The translations under genes were made by a program, and so were the position numbers. DNA of 64,000 nt from Ampelomyces quisqualis (taxonomy: Eukaryota > Ascomycota > Dothideomycetes > Pleosporales > Phaeosphaeriaceae). The notes under the pieces were generated by a model, which saw nothing but the letters and a program-made list of their open reading frames with translations, was not told the origin of the DNA and searched no databases. Within the stretch, counting starts at the first letter, position 1. Each line of letters starts with the position of its first letter. Location of the stretch: the NCBI GenBank assembly GCA_018398575.1, contig JAGTXZ010000018.1:1922001-1986000 (forward strand), written 5' to 3'. Below, piece by piece: positions 13,820-25,179 of the stretch.

Positions 13820-14900
13820 AAACTATTTACCTAGTAAGTTGTTAGTATAGATCTAGTATGCTACTATGCTAGTTATGTTTGTAGTTTAATTGTAAATAAC
13901 GCCTAGTATATCTTTAATATAACTATCTCTTGTAATGCGCTTTACTAGCGTACCTTTATAGATATCTATATTTGCGCCTATCTATTTCTTTTCTTTGTGT
14001 AGTAATATATACTATTACATTTACTTTTAAAGCCTAATTTGTACTCTAATATCTATATAAACAAATTATAATTAAGGTTGTTAATATACTTATCTATTGC
14101 TAGCAGGTTGTAGTATATATATAACAGCTAGTTTATCCTAATAAAAGTATGCTTATTTCTAGTTGCGTTTAACACTAATATAGTTATTATATTAGAAGTA
14201 ATTTGCATTATGCTTATCTCTTTATTAACTATTTCTATTATCTTTCTATATAGGTTTCTATCTAGTAAAGCTTACTTCTAATTATTATTTAGTTTAGTTT
14301 TATTCTATTATAAGCGTATCTATTAGGCTGCGTTGTAGTTATATTAGACAGCAAAGTGTATAATTATCTAGATAAAGTAACTGTTAGCTATATTCTATAG
14401 TAGTCTATTCTATTGTAATATAATTACTCTTGTAATTTACTATAGGTATTCTTTTGCTATAGTTATCTATAGAAAACAGCCTAGTATCTTCTGCCTTCTT
14501 ATCTCTTATTTTACGTTAGAGTATATTAAGTTATATTCTTCTACTATTAGTTGTATTATATTGCATATGCTGTCTTTTAATAATTACGTCTAGTATTACT
14601 GCAGTAGTGCTATCTTTCTATCTATACTAACTAGTAATTCTAGGTAACTATTGCAATATCTCTATAATACTTGCGTACGTAGATAAGAGTTGCTATTATT
14701 ATGCGTTTGTAGTAGTGTATAGTATATAGTAAAGTAGTTACGTTAGCAGCCTTGCGCTATAGTTCTGTATTATAGTACTTGTTATATTAGCAGGTTTACG
14801 TTTTATTAGGTAGGCTAAAGTAATAGTAGAGCTATTATTAGATATATAATTCTATTTACTATATCTAACGCTATATACTAGTTGTCTTGCTATACTTGCT
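13820..14900 (-). pseudogene. Second accessory frame of the Plavaka-type element
   Basis: A long minus-strand frame is interrupted only by stops at Gln-type positions. Readable pieces include 'TIHYYKRIIIATLIYVRKYY' and 'YNRIDYYRIQ'. The protein would be rich in Gln, Tyr, Ile and Lys, with no Cys/His cluster that I can see. It follows the transposase in the same direction, so it may be the transposase C-terminus after a frameshift or a separate protein. I do not recognise a family. Confidence 0.4.
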
Positions 14901-17900
14901 TCTATTTATAATTCTACACTATACCTGTCTAGTCTTAATTAAATGTAAAAGAATACAGTTTATTATATTTGTTTTAATTAATATAATTATTTATATAATA
15001 AGAAACAGAGACCTTATTATTAAGTGTAGGTAGATTCTTTAGTACTAAGTGTATAGAGTAAATAATAGTTGTTATATTATATACCTTAAATACTTGTAGT
15101 ATATATTACTTAGTCTTTATACTATATATATAGTAGCGCACGCTTAGTATCTTTGTTATATAATTAATTTAACTATTATTATTAAATACTATAACTTTAC
15201 AAAAGGCACTTATATACTTATATTTCTTTCTATTCTTATCTTAGTGTTTGTTATTAATAAATATAAGTATTAGGTGTACTTAAGCTATAGCTCTACTATT
15301 TGCAACAGTCTAAGACAGTTATATATAGTTCTTATATTTAAACTCTTACACCTACACGTAATCTTTGCGCTATTTTCTAGTCTTATGCTAGTTAAGCGCG
15401 CATTACACAATGTTTTCTTTGCAATATTTAAGGTTATTATAGCGTTTACTTAATAGCCTTAAGCATCTTATAAAAGAGTATATTTTTATATTTATCTTGT
15501 TTACCTAGTAAGAGTTAAGGTTCTATCTGTCTTTATTATATAGAGTAACAAGGTAGCTAGTTCCCTTCTAATAGTAGTGTTAGACAAATACTATAGTAGT
15601 ATATGTAAAGTCTAGCAACGTAATATATATAGTAACTTTACTAAGAGGCAGTATAATAGAATTTAGTAATATACCTAGTATAAACTATCTAAGTTATTTA
15701 AATAGTATTGCTATTAACACGCTTATAGTAAAGGTGTGCTTATGCTAGTTAGTAGTAGTATACTATTAACTTTAGTCTATAACTATCTTGTATTTAAATG
15801 CTATAAGCGTAAGCTATCTAGAGTTATAAAAGTAGATTTACGCAAGAAAATCTCTCTTGTTTGTTATTAAGTAGAATTGTTTTACTATTGTAATATAGTA
15901 AGCCTTACTATTTATTCTAGTGTATATACTATTAAAGGCTCTATATATATAAATATTGTTAATAATATAAGTTAGCGCGTGCTATTTAGAGTAGTTAAAA
16001 TCCTTTTCTTTTTCTTGTGTCTGTCTAAAAGGTTAAAACTCTTCTTTTAGAACATCTATTTATTTAATAGCTAACAATATATACTCTAACGTGTTTTTGT
16101 TATAACTCTTATATTATAATAGTACTAGTAGATTACACGCAGCCTAGATAAAATGCAACGCGTATAGTGCCTTAGTTGCTAGTAGAGGAGATACTACTGC
16201 TATAAATTAGTAAATTACTACTTTTTATTCTGCGCTAGTCTACTATAATACTTTTGTAAAAGCCTTCTTATTATTAAACTGTTTTAGTCTAGTGTTATAC
16301 TTAACTTAGCAGAACCTTTTATTTAACTAGGCACAGCTATTATCTTCTGCTACTAGAACTACAGCACTATTCTAGCCCTTCTTTTCTCTAAGGTATATAT
16401 CTATTAGTATATCTTTTGTAAACTTTAATATCTTTATAACTAACCTCTTAAGTAGTAGATGCAATATATCTGTAGCTAATAACTTATATATATTAAAGTT
16501 ATAGTAATTTTAGCTAAAGCACTCTACTAGATAAACGTAATCCTTATATTTTTTATTAAGATAATAACTCTGTTATAAGCGTATATACTCTTTTGTTTAC
16601 TATAGATATTTATTATACAAGTTTTCTTGTTTGTCTAGTAGTACTGTGCATTAAGTATAGTATCTGTTTTTCTTTACACCTATTAGTAGCACTTACTCTT
16701 TAGAGTTAGCTAGAATTGTATAAATAGTTAGGTAATACTATTACGTCTGTTAGTTAGTATACTCTAGTTATATACTGTATTTAGTAGCCTCTTTAAGTGC
16801 TATAGTTACTAGTTAGCTTCTATTCTCTATAGTAACTTTTTGTAGTTAACGCTATAGTTAGTACTTACGCAACAATAGTTTACCTATATAGTAATAATAT
16901 ACTTTACTCTTTAGAATAGAGTCTAAGAGCTTAGCTGTTAGGATAAATCTAGCTAGTAGTATTCTAAGTGTTATTCTGCGTTATTATGCCTTATAGTTAA
17001 GATTCTTAATAGAAACATATAATAGCTATGCTACTATATTACCAAATATTATAGATAACTGTGTTTTGTCTACTTCTAGTATAACTAGCACAAGGGTTAC
17101 ACTATCTAGTAAGCACTATTATATTAACTACTACTTATTCTCTAAGTATAGTTTATAATACACTCTTATAGAATTATTAGGCGTGCCTGTAAATAAACAG
17201 CTAGGTATATAAACTATCTTGTTAGTAAATAGGCAATAACTAAGTATAAAGGTAATCTATAATTTAAGGTTCTAGTATATAAATATATATTAGTTAGGTT
17301 AGAGGTTTAATAACCTAGATGTAATTGCAACGTCCTTATATATCTATATGTTATCTTATAGCCTAGATTAAATATTTAATATAGCCTGTTACTATTAGCG
17401 CTCTAATTAGAACTATAGCTATAAATATAGCTTATATAGCTATATATTAGTAAAGAGGCTATTAACGTTACCTAATATGCATTTTATTCTTTATAGCTAC
17501 AATATAAATACTAGTGCAAAAAGTAAACTAAAGGGCTCTACTATATTATTTCTATTAGTATTAGTACGCGTGCACTATTTAGCTGTGTGTAGCCTACTAC
17601 TTTACGTCTGCTAATTCTAAACTAACTAGTTTGCTAGCGTACTATCTACTTACTATCTTAAACAGCTTGTTCTATTCTTATATAGACGCTAATATTAGGC
17701 CTATCTACCTTCTTACTTTATATTTAGCTAGAGTATAGTTGCGTTTATATAAGGTGTTACTATATAAAACAGGTACTGTGTTGTCTATAGTAGCATTTAT
17801 TATGTTACAGCTATTAGAGTTATACTATTATATTATAGTGTTAGGAGTTATAACTAGTGTATTATTAATTAGTAGGTAGTAACGCGTCTAGCATTAGGTA

Positions 17901-18000
17901 CTATATTTAACAAGTCTTATGTACGTTTTAGTATAAAAGCTATATAGTATATATATACAATCTATTACTAATTTACTTATATATAACTTTATAGTTTAGG
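14900..18000 (-). pseudogene. Plavaka-type (KDZ) transposase
   Basis: The protein would excise and reinsert its own element as a DDE-type nuclease. In order on the minus strand I can read: a variable N-terminal part; 'EVDKTQLSIIFGN' (near 17.04-17.08 kb), matching the family's Asp-Lys-Thr-Gln-Leu...Ser-Gly block followed by a YVSIGN-like segment; 'GVKKNRY', matching a Cys-Pro-x-Cys block; 'LLATDILHLLLKRLV' (near 16.44-16.49 kb), the family's 'DILHQLxKG' block; and 'NSKAYYIT' (near 15.9 kb), matching 'EAKHIKAVKEPWRRS'. Length and block order fit the family's roughly 1000 residues. Stops are TAA/TAG at Gln-type positions. The start is not resolved. The assignment rests on these blocks only. Confidence 0.72.
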
Positions 18001-18700
18001 TGTAAGAAGACTAAGTATATAAAAATAGTATTAATATTAGTTACGTAGTGTTAAGGTAGTTACTAGTAGCATCTATTCTGTACTATATAGTCTATTATCT
18101 ACTATAGTCTACTAAAGTCTACTATAGCTAACAGTTACTTAACCTGTATATAGATCTATACTAATAGTTATAAGCGCAATAACTAATATTTTTCTTTTCT
18201 TCTATATTCTTTATTACACTAACAACTGTTACATAATTGCACTAGTGCTTACTTATTAACAACTAGGTTAGTTAGGCTAGCTAACACAGCTTAATAGAGA
18301 TTAATATTAATAATAATTCTTATACTAGAAAATATTAACACTCTAGAATAAGTAAGTTACTACGCGTTTAGAATACATATAGTAGAACCTAAACGCATAA
18401 AAAGGTAAGTATAACTGTAAGTAGACACGTACAAGGTTTAAAAGTATAAAAAAAAATAGACTAGTAGCTCTAGTAGCCTAGTATGCTACCTATACTAAGG
18501 TAGCTAGGCTTAGTATAGATAGAAGTAGGTAGAATAGTGTACTATATATACTATAGGTAAGACTAGTAACAGGCGTAGGTAATTACTTAATAGTAGGAAA
18601 TAATAAGTATAATTTATATATAGTATTAACTAATATTCTAAGCAGCTAGTATATTTAATTTTATCTAGTTTTAAAATGCCTATAGATCTAATTTATATTC

Positions 18701-18930
18701 TTTCTCTAGTATAGTATAGAATAGTTGTCTACTAGGAACTACTATTCTAACTTGCTATAATGTGCAAATACAATAGAAACTAAATAGTAACAAATACTAT
18801 TAATAAACTGCTATATATTAACCGCATCTACGTGCTGCTTACTCTTAAACTATTAGCGCTAATAGAGTATATAATAGCCTTACTAGCTAGCTACTTTCTA
18901 CCTCTTACTATATATACGTTTTTCTAATAT
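18701..18930. other. Spacer, nothing recognised
   Basis: Degraded DNA between the Plavaka-type region and the 104-bp duplication. No frame or terminal repeat was recognised. Confidence 0.4.
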
Positions 18931-19168
18931 TAAAACTAGAGATAAATTTACCTATATATCTCTAGTCTTAGAGTTAAGGTAATAGTCTTTTATTAAAATA
19001 TATATAGAACCTTATATTATTTTTATCTATTATATACTTGCGCCTTCTTACATTTTCTTAACCTTAAAACTAGAGATAAATTTACTTATGTGTCTCTAGT
19101 CTTAGAGTTAAGGTAATAGTCTTTTGTTAAAATATATATAGAATATTATATTATTTTTATCTATTATA
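18931..19168. repeat. Direct duplication of a 104-bp unit
   Basis: Two copies, 18931-19034 and 19065-19168, lie 134 bases apart and differ at a few C/T or G/A positions. Each begins TAAAACTAGAGATAAATTTAC, contains CTAGAGA...TCTCTAG that can pair as a short hairpin, and ends in TTATTTTTATCTATTATA. No coding frame. It could be a subterminal repeat of an old transposon. Confidence 0.85.
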
Positions 19169-19501
19169 AGACTAAGAGCTGTGTTTGTAATATATAGAAT
19201 AAACTACGTGTAGGTTATATATATAGCTGCTTCTTAACACGTAACTTATACTTTTAATTTAATATTACTATCTTTGTATATATATTTCTTTTAAGTCTAA
19301 GAGACTTAATTCTTTATTATATTTTTATTCTTACAAAACTAAAACTATACCTATTACGTCTATATATTTGTATAGTTTGAAAATCTAGAACTAAGCTTTA
19401 CTATGTTGTTAGCACTACACCTACGCTACTTCATAGCCTACTAGTATAGAAGTAAATTTATATCCTAGATAGACTCTTTAGCAGCTGTTTAGATATTGTA
19501 G

Positions 19502-20192
19502 CTTAACTAAGATACCTTATAACGTGTTTGACAACAAAGATCTCTATAACAACAGCTATAATAGTATTCTAGTGCGCACATTAACAACTTAGCCTAATAT
19601 AAGAGTACTATTATTACAATAACTTTATTATATCCTATAACACTATTACTTAACTAAGATACCTTATAACGTGTTTAACAATAAGAATCTCTACAACAAT
19701 AGCTATAATAGTATTCTAGTGCGCATATTAACAACTTAGCCTAATATAAGAGTACTATTATTATAATAACTTTGTTATATCCTGTAACACTATTACTTAA
19801 CTAAGATACCTTATAACGTGTTTAATAATAAGAATCTCTACAATAACAGCTACAATAGTATTCTAGTGCGCATATTAATAACTTAGCCTAATATAAGAGC
19901 GCTATTGTTGCAATAACTTAATTATATCCTATAATACTATTACTTAACTAAGATACCTTATAACGTGTTTAACAACAAGGATCTTTATAACAATAGCTAT
20001 AATAGTATTCTAGTGCATATATTAATAACTTAGCCTAATTTAAGAGCGCTATTATTACAATAACTTTATTATATTCTGCAACACTATTCCTTAACTAAGA
20101 TACTTTATAACGTGTTTGATAACAAGGATCTCTATAATAACAGCTATAATAGTATTCTAGTGCGCACATTAATAACTTAGCCTAACTTAAGA
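19502..20192. repeat. Tandem array of 147-bp units (4 full, 1 partial)
   Basis: Unit starts fall at 19502, 19649, 19796, 19943 and 20090, every step exactly 147 bases, with no insertion or deletion between units. The units begin CTTAACTAAGATACCTTATA and share a TAGTATTCTAGTGCGCA core. The fifth copy stops after about 100 bases. Differences are almost all C/T or G/A transitions, so the array was amplified before the mutations. 147 bp equals the length wrapped in a nucleosome core, which may be coincidence. Confidence 0.92.
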
Positions 20193-20256
20193 ATATAATT
20201 CTTATACTATTAGGTAACTAGAAGATATTAGAGATATAACTACAATTTATATACTT

Positions 20257-20570
20257 TTGTCTATATATTGTTACAGGCAAAAATTAAAGATAATATTAAG
20301 TTATAGTTGTTTGTTAAGACTTTTCTATCTTAGCACTTTTATTAAGCTCTTTAATAGTAAAGCCTACCTAAGTATCTGTAACTTTTCTTATACTATGTAT
20401 AATATATTTCTGTTAGACTCTACAAGTAGTAATCTAACGTCTAGATATTAAGATATTTTAACTACAACTTACATAATATTAAGTCTCCTATTGTTACTAA
20501 GCTTTATTACAGCTTTAAGAACTTCTACTAACGCAAAGAAGTTACGCGCATTAAACTTACCTACACTAAG
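20257..20570 (+). pseudogene. Unknown membrane-type reading frame, 5' part, cut by copia A
   Basis: An uninterrupted frame runs from an ATG at 20257 to a TAA at 20449. The same frame then continues past that single stop to the copia A insertion point. The later part contains a strongly hydrophobic run 'YIILSLLLLLSFITAL' that would make one membrane helix, followed by a positively charged segment. The frame resumes exactly in phase at 43611 after the target duplication, which supports real coding ancestry. A single N-terminal membrane anchor followed by a basic stretch would suit an ER-anchored enzyme such as a cytochrome P450, but no diagnostic motif is visible and I do not assign one. Confidence 0.45.
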
Positions 20571-20788
20571 TGTAACAAAGTATATAAATTAGCAGATTAC
20601 AGAATTGTTATATATAATAACTAAGTATATTACTAATAAGATAGAATCTATTTAGAACTAGACTAACTTATTAAGCTATTTCTTAGCTTAGTGTATTTAA
20701 TCTAATTAATCCTTATTTAGTATAGAACAAGCAATATAATCTTTTTTACTTATAATAATCTAATCTATAGTATTGCTTAGCTTCTACA
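20571..20788 (+). repeat. Copia A 5' LTR
   Basis: Begins TGTAACAAAG and ends CTTCTACA (TG...CA), 218 bases, matching the 3' copy at 43388-43605 in length. The related copia B LTR at 55232 is less mutated (TGTAACAGAGTATG...). The sequence right after the LTR (GTTATAAGCC) is shared with copia B and may contain a mutated primer-binding site, but I cannot match it to a tRNA. Confidence 0.95.
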
Positions 20789-20839
20789 GTTATAAGCCCT
20801 GCGTTATAAGACTATAGTGTTAATTCGTCTTGCGCACCT

Positions 20840-21430
20840 TATATTACTAAGGTACTACCTAGATTAACAATTACTCTAATACTTCTTAAAACTCTCTTTT
20901 AAAATACTCTTCTTAAACCAACTAGTTAACAATTATAGACTTCTATTCTAACAATAAGATTAGCTCTAACGTTCTTTTAAACAGTTAGTTAGACTAGCTG
21001 TACTAGTTTACTTAACTCTAGCTTTATACTTGTAATAAAGAAGTCTAGGATTAGATTAACCTAGACAGTAACACAGTGCTCCTAATTAACAATTAGAAAC
21101 CTAAGTACCCTAAGCTTCTATCTACTCTAAGCTAACTAGTCTTAGCTTTACTACCTAGAGCTACTAATCTAGACACGTAAATCTGTAATAAAGCTTTTAA
21201 TTAATATAATCTAAAGCTAGCTACCTATAAACTTGCCTCTAGTAGTTACAAAGAGGACGTTTGCTAATACAAAGTTAATACGTTAAAATAGACTAGGCAA
21301 GTAGCTAAACTTAGTAATATCTAGGAATAGATTAGTTAAACTATAGCTAAGGATCTAATAGTACCTGTAGTAATTAAAATGCTTAACTCTTTAGAAATAA
21401 CGCCCTAAGCCTTAATTAAGATCCTTAAGT
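20840..21430 (+). pseudogene. gag: Copia A gag, N-terminal part
   Basis: The capsid-type protein of the copia element. The frame includes 'LDSNTVLLINN' near 21.06-21.10 kb and 'ATNLDT' near 21.16 kb, with near-identical readings in copia B at 55.72-55.85 kb. Stops occupy Gln and Trp positions. The frame is cut at 21435 by the G1 LTR and resumes at 37331. Copia B provides the uninterrupted comparison. Confidence 0.75.
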
Positions 21431-21435
21431 ATAAC

Positions 21436-21717
21436 TGTAAGAATATTATAGCGTAAAGTTATTAGCTATGCAGCAACGCGCCTACGCTACAATAACGCTA
21501 CTCTTGCGTCTTTACGCGTAGAACGTGTATAGCTACCCTAGCATCTTAACAGCGCTACGCTAGCGTAAACCTAGTATATTCTAGTTATAAAGATACACGT
21601 CTAGTTGTATCTACAAAAGAGCAGTTCTATACTAAAGTAGTAGAATAGAAATTAACTTACTTCTACTTATACTACTATTGTTATCTTGTAACTTTACTGC
21701 TATACAAACCTCTTATA
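21436..21717 (+). repeat. G1 5' LTR
   Basis: 282 bases, begins TGTAAGAATATTATAGCG and ends CTCTTATA (ACA mutated to ATA). It matches 37044-37325 along its full length, with differences mostly of the transition type. Confidence 0.95.
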
Positions 21718-22850
21718 GTTTTAATTCCTCTACCTTGCAAAAGGATAGCAGCCTAGTTACCTAATAACAATAGATTAGGATCTGCTCCTAAGCCTAGTAG
21801 CTAATCTATTAAGAGAAAACACCTCTAATAAGAAATTAATACTTAGCCTAGGTAAACGCTTAGCGTAGCTAAAGCGCTAGCGCTAAGAGCTTAAGGAGTA
21901 AGCTAAGATTTAGACTCTAGAAGAGAAAGTACGCTAATAGAAGCAATTATTAGTAGGTAAACAGCCTCTTCTACCTTCTAAACAGCTCTTAGGCGCCCTA
22001 AATAAAATAGATCTACTAACTCCTCTAGTTAGACGCGACACGTCTCTACTAGCGCAACGCTCCTAACTTAACCTATTAGCGCTACTAGAGTGTAGGCTAA
22101 AGATTAAAAAAATCCTTGTCTTTAAAGGTAAGAAAATTAGAGAGTATTAGAACTTTAAGGCTAGGCTATCTATTACCTTTTAATTAGACCTCTTAGCCTT
22201 CTAGCTTAAGGACTACAAGATTACCTTTACCCTCTAGTACCTATAAACTACATTTTAATAGATATAGATATAGAAGGAATAGAAAGATAACAGTAAAACG
22301 CTAGCGTAGCGTAATATAATATCTTTTCTACTTGATTAGATTAAGAGTCCTATAAATAGAGAGCTTTAAGTTACTATATAGTATTAAAAGGCATTCTAAA
22401 AAGATAGCTAAATAGTAAACAAATTTGCGGCCTATCTATCTACTTTAGAAAATCAGGTAAATCTCTCTTATAAGCAGAAACACCTAGTAATATACTTGTA
22501 CAGTAAACTCTACCTAGAGATTAGAGTAGCCTTCTTTAACTACACTAAGTTTTTTACTACCTATAGAAAACTTATTAAACGCGCTGTAACGCTAGAAGAT
22601 AACTTACGCTATAGTAGTAGTATACTATTACTATACTATTGCACATATAGAACGCCTAGTACAGGAAAAACTTTGCAGCCTAAACTAGATGCAATAGCTC
22701 TATAACGTTGTGTTACTAGTACTATAAACCTAAGCCTAAAGCTAACTAACGCCTACTACTATTGCAGTAAGATAGGCTATTAGGCTAGAGAGTGTAGATT
22801 AAGGCTTAACAGCTCTTCTTCTGTTACTAGTTTAAATGCAATACAAATAA
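21718..22850 (+). pseudogene. gag: G1 gag with CCHC zinc knuckle
   Basis: A Ty3-type gag that would form the particle shell. The N-terminal part is charged and helical (21.85-22.05 kb). A stop-free remnant survives at 22496-22705, with 'LIKRAVTLEDNLRY' typical of the gag C-terminal capsid region. The same frame reaches a zinc knuckle at about 22.76-22.80 kb, read as 'YYCSKIGYxARECR', where the His of the Cys-x2-Cys-x4-His-x4-Cys pattern became Tyr. Stops elsewhere stand at Gln/Trp positions. The start codon is not resolved. Confidence 0.85.
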
Positions 22851-22899
22851 AAAACAAGTAGGCCTAAAAGAAGCCTCTTCTTTAACAGCTTAAGTCCTA

Positions 22900-23495
22900 T
22901 TATAATAGAAGAATTATATTAAAGTACTTGGAACGCTGCGTAACAACAGCGCTACATAGCCTATACAAATACTAATTAACTATAGTGCAGAACTTAGCAT
23001 AATTAACAAGAAAGTTACCTTACTTAAGGACTTCTCTTAGATTAACAGCGCAGCACTACTAACTATCTACCTACTTAACTTAAGTACAGTGCCTAGCTTC
23101 TACGCTTATTAAGCCTACCTAATAATAAAGGATAACTAGAGTGTTACTAAGTTCTTTACTACTATTCTATATAGGATTACTAATATAGTATAACCTATTA
23201 TTCTAGGTTTACTAAGCCTAAAAGAGAAGCGCGTTGTTATTAACTATAAATTAAAGTAGTAGCGCTATAAGCTTAACACTAAGACAGTAAGAGTTAAAGA
23301 CACTAAAACCTTTATAGTATCCTTCTATAACAAGCTAAGTATATACGCAGTCCTAGTAGGTAGCCTATAGCCCTTCTCTCTAGAATGCCTATTATAGCCT
23401 GTTAAACTTAAGAACTTTAAAAACGTTACAAATAGTAACGCTACTAACGCGCTGCTGTAGCACTATAGAAGCAACTACGCTATTAACGTTAGGAA
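22900..23495 (+). pseudogene. pol: G1 retropepsin-like protease region
   Basis: The aspartic protease that would cut the polyprotein. Near 22.97 kb I read 'INYSAELSIINKK', matching the family's Asp-x-Gly-Ala-Glu active-site block with Asp mutated to Asn and Gly to Ser. Near 23.2 kb 'IILGLLSLKEKRVVINYK' matches the 'ILGxPWLxxxNPxIDW' flap/C-terminal block. The frame is broken off by the small insertion that begins about 23499. Confidence 0.8.
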
Positions 23496-23498
23496 AAT

Positions 23499-24312
23499 TC
23501 AAGATTAATCTAATTAGCCCAATCGCTGCGACTCGCAGCAGCCTAACAGCAATACTGTCTACTAGACAATTTGCTAAAGTTGCCCCACTTACTTCTGGTC
23601 GCTAGCGACCTGACAGCGACCTGACAGTGTCGCTAGTGTCGCTAGTGTCGCCAATGTTGCCAATTTTACTTACGTGACTGTATTGCTGTATTTTTATGAT
23701 TACGTAAGTAACCTAAAAATACAAAATATAGAGCGGAATTCCCTCTTTAAAATGCACTATTTAGATTTTTTTTAGCTACTCTAGTTATTGAGATATAGCG
23801 CGTTGAAGTTATAAACTTTTTTAAAAAAACTTTAAAGTACGTTTAACACAATAGATCTCAACGCCTACACTATAATATATTAAAATAAAATAGTTCTAAA
23901 GTAAAATCTATACTTTAGTTACTATTTCTTTAAAAAAAAATATAATATATTATCTAGTTAAAGTGCTAGAGCTTTAGCGAAAACAAGCCTTGGCAAAGAA
24001 CATTAAAAAGTTACAAACTTCACTGCTGTGCATCTCAGCAACTAGAGCAGCTATAAAAATTCTGAATAGTGCGTTTTAAAGAGGGAATTAAGCTCTATAT
24101 TTTAGGTTTTTAGAATAATTACGTAATTGCGCGGGTGGGGCAGGTGGGTCTAGTGGATCAGGTGGATCAATTTGAGCGTTTTAGTCTAATTAGGCAGCTA
24201 GAACAAATAGGGGACTCTAGGGACAGTCAAGCACGGTTAAGAACTGTCTGGTAGCTAGCAGTACAGTTGTGTTAACAGTGTCGCTAATGTCGCGGATGTC
24301 GCCAACGTTGTG
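23499..24312. mobile_element. Small non-coding insertion in G1 pol, weakly mutated
   Basis: The G1 pol frame stops matching at about 23.5 kb and resumes by about 24.32 kb. The DNA between is clearly richer in G+C and keeps TGG, TCA and CGG words that are rare around it. Its first 190 bases align with 10741-10965. Short GTCGCTAGTGTCGCT-type units occur near both ends (23.63-23.68 and 24.27-24.31 kb) as direct, not inverted, copies. No reading frame. It contains the foldback element at 23699-24127. About 40 residues of host pol seem to be missing at the site, so the exact ends and any target duplication are uncertain. Confidence 0.7.
23699..24127. mobile_element. 429-bp MITE-like foldback element
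   Basis: Its two arms, about 23699-23824 and 24003-24127, are inverted repeats of about 125 bases. They start and end in ATTACGTAA / TTACGTAAT and share the block TTTTAAAGAGGGAATT in inverse orientation. The centre is AT-rich and non-coding. This is the structure of a miniature inverted-repeat DNA transposon. A target duplication is not clear (the flanks are ATG and TGC). The copy at 10741 lacks it, so it probably jumped into the 23.5 kb insertion. Confidence 0.85.
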
Positions 24313-24314
24313 TT

Positions 24315-25100
24315 TTCCTAACAAAGTTAAAAGAAGAAACTACAGCTCTATATAGGCTGCTTTATAACCTCTTACTAAAGAAGCTAAGTATACTGCGTAA
24401 CTACTTAGTAATAGCGCAGAGCCTAAGCTAGATCTAAGAAAGCATAAGCCTTGCAGAAGCACCTATTCTATTTATGCCTAAAAAAGATAAAATACTACGC
24501 CTTTATGTAGATTATTAAGGCCTTAATTAAGTTACTAAGAAGAATAGACTAGCCCTTTTCTTAATTAGAGAAACCCTTAATTAGCTTTGTAAATTAGTAA
24601 AGTTTACTAAGCTTAATCTTAAGAACGCGTATTACTAGATTAGGATCTAGCAAGGTAATAAGTAGAAGATAGCGTTTTACACGTAATACAGCTACTTTAA
24701 GTATATAGTTATGCTCTTTAGGCTAACTAACGCGCCTACTACGTTTTAGAGGTATATTAATAGAGCTTTAGCCCTATATTTAGATATCTTTTACGTTGTC
24801 TATCTTAATAATATCTTAATTTTTTCTTAAAAGAAGAAGAATTATTAGGAGTAGGTAAGAAAAGTACTTACCAAGCTAAGAGAATATAGTCTTTTTGTTA
24901 ACTTAAAAAAGTATACCTTTACTACTAACTAAGTTAAGTTCCTAGGGTTTATTATACGCCTTAATAGTATTATAATAGATCTAGAATAGGTTTGCGCAAT
25001 TATTAATTAGCCTACGCTAATATTCTTTAAGGATATTTAAGTCTTCTTAGGCTTTGCAAACTTCTATTAATACTTTATATAGAGCTTCTCTGTTATTATT
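24315..25100 (+). pseudogene. pol: G1 reverse transcriptase
   Basis: Copies the element RNA. In order I read 'LFMPKKD', 'LRLYVDY' (family LRLCVDYR), 'KNRLALFLI', 'FTKLNLKNAY' (FTKLDLKDAY), 'IAFYT', 'VMLFRLTNAPTTF' (VMPFGLTNAPATF) and 'YINRAL'. The catalytic Tyr-x-Asp-Asp lies at 24801-24812 and reads YLNNIL, both Asp being Asn. All stops are at Gln/Arg/Trp positions. The match to Ty3/gypsy reverse transcriptase is unambiguous. Confidence 0.93.
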
Positions 25101-25179
25101 AGCTCTATTATAGATCTCCTAAAGAGATTAGTTTAAGAGAAGAAGTCTAGTCCTTTTAACTAGCCTAACACTGTAGAGA

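Larger units (their letters stand above)
10966..18700 (-). mobile_element. Degenerate Plavaka/KDZ-type DNA transposon region
   Basis: Minus-strand reading frames dominate here. The upstream one is a transposase of the fungal Plavaka type (KDZ superfamily, Kyakuja-Dileera-Zisupton), a cut-and-paste DNA transposon class. Two further degenerate minus-strand frames follow downstream, separated by an 89-bp tandem repeat. The left edge probably lies at the dispersed repeat starting at 10741. No matching inverted terminus could be found on the right, so both limits are approximate. Part of the region may belong to other elements. Confidence 0.6.

Noticed and set aside
23515..24312. Helitron (starts near TC) for the G1 insertion
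   Set aside because: No CTRR end with a preceding hairpin, and no Rep/helicase frame or reliable boundary.
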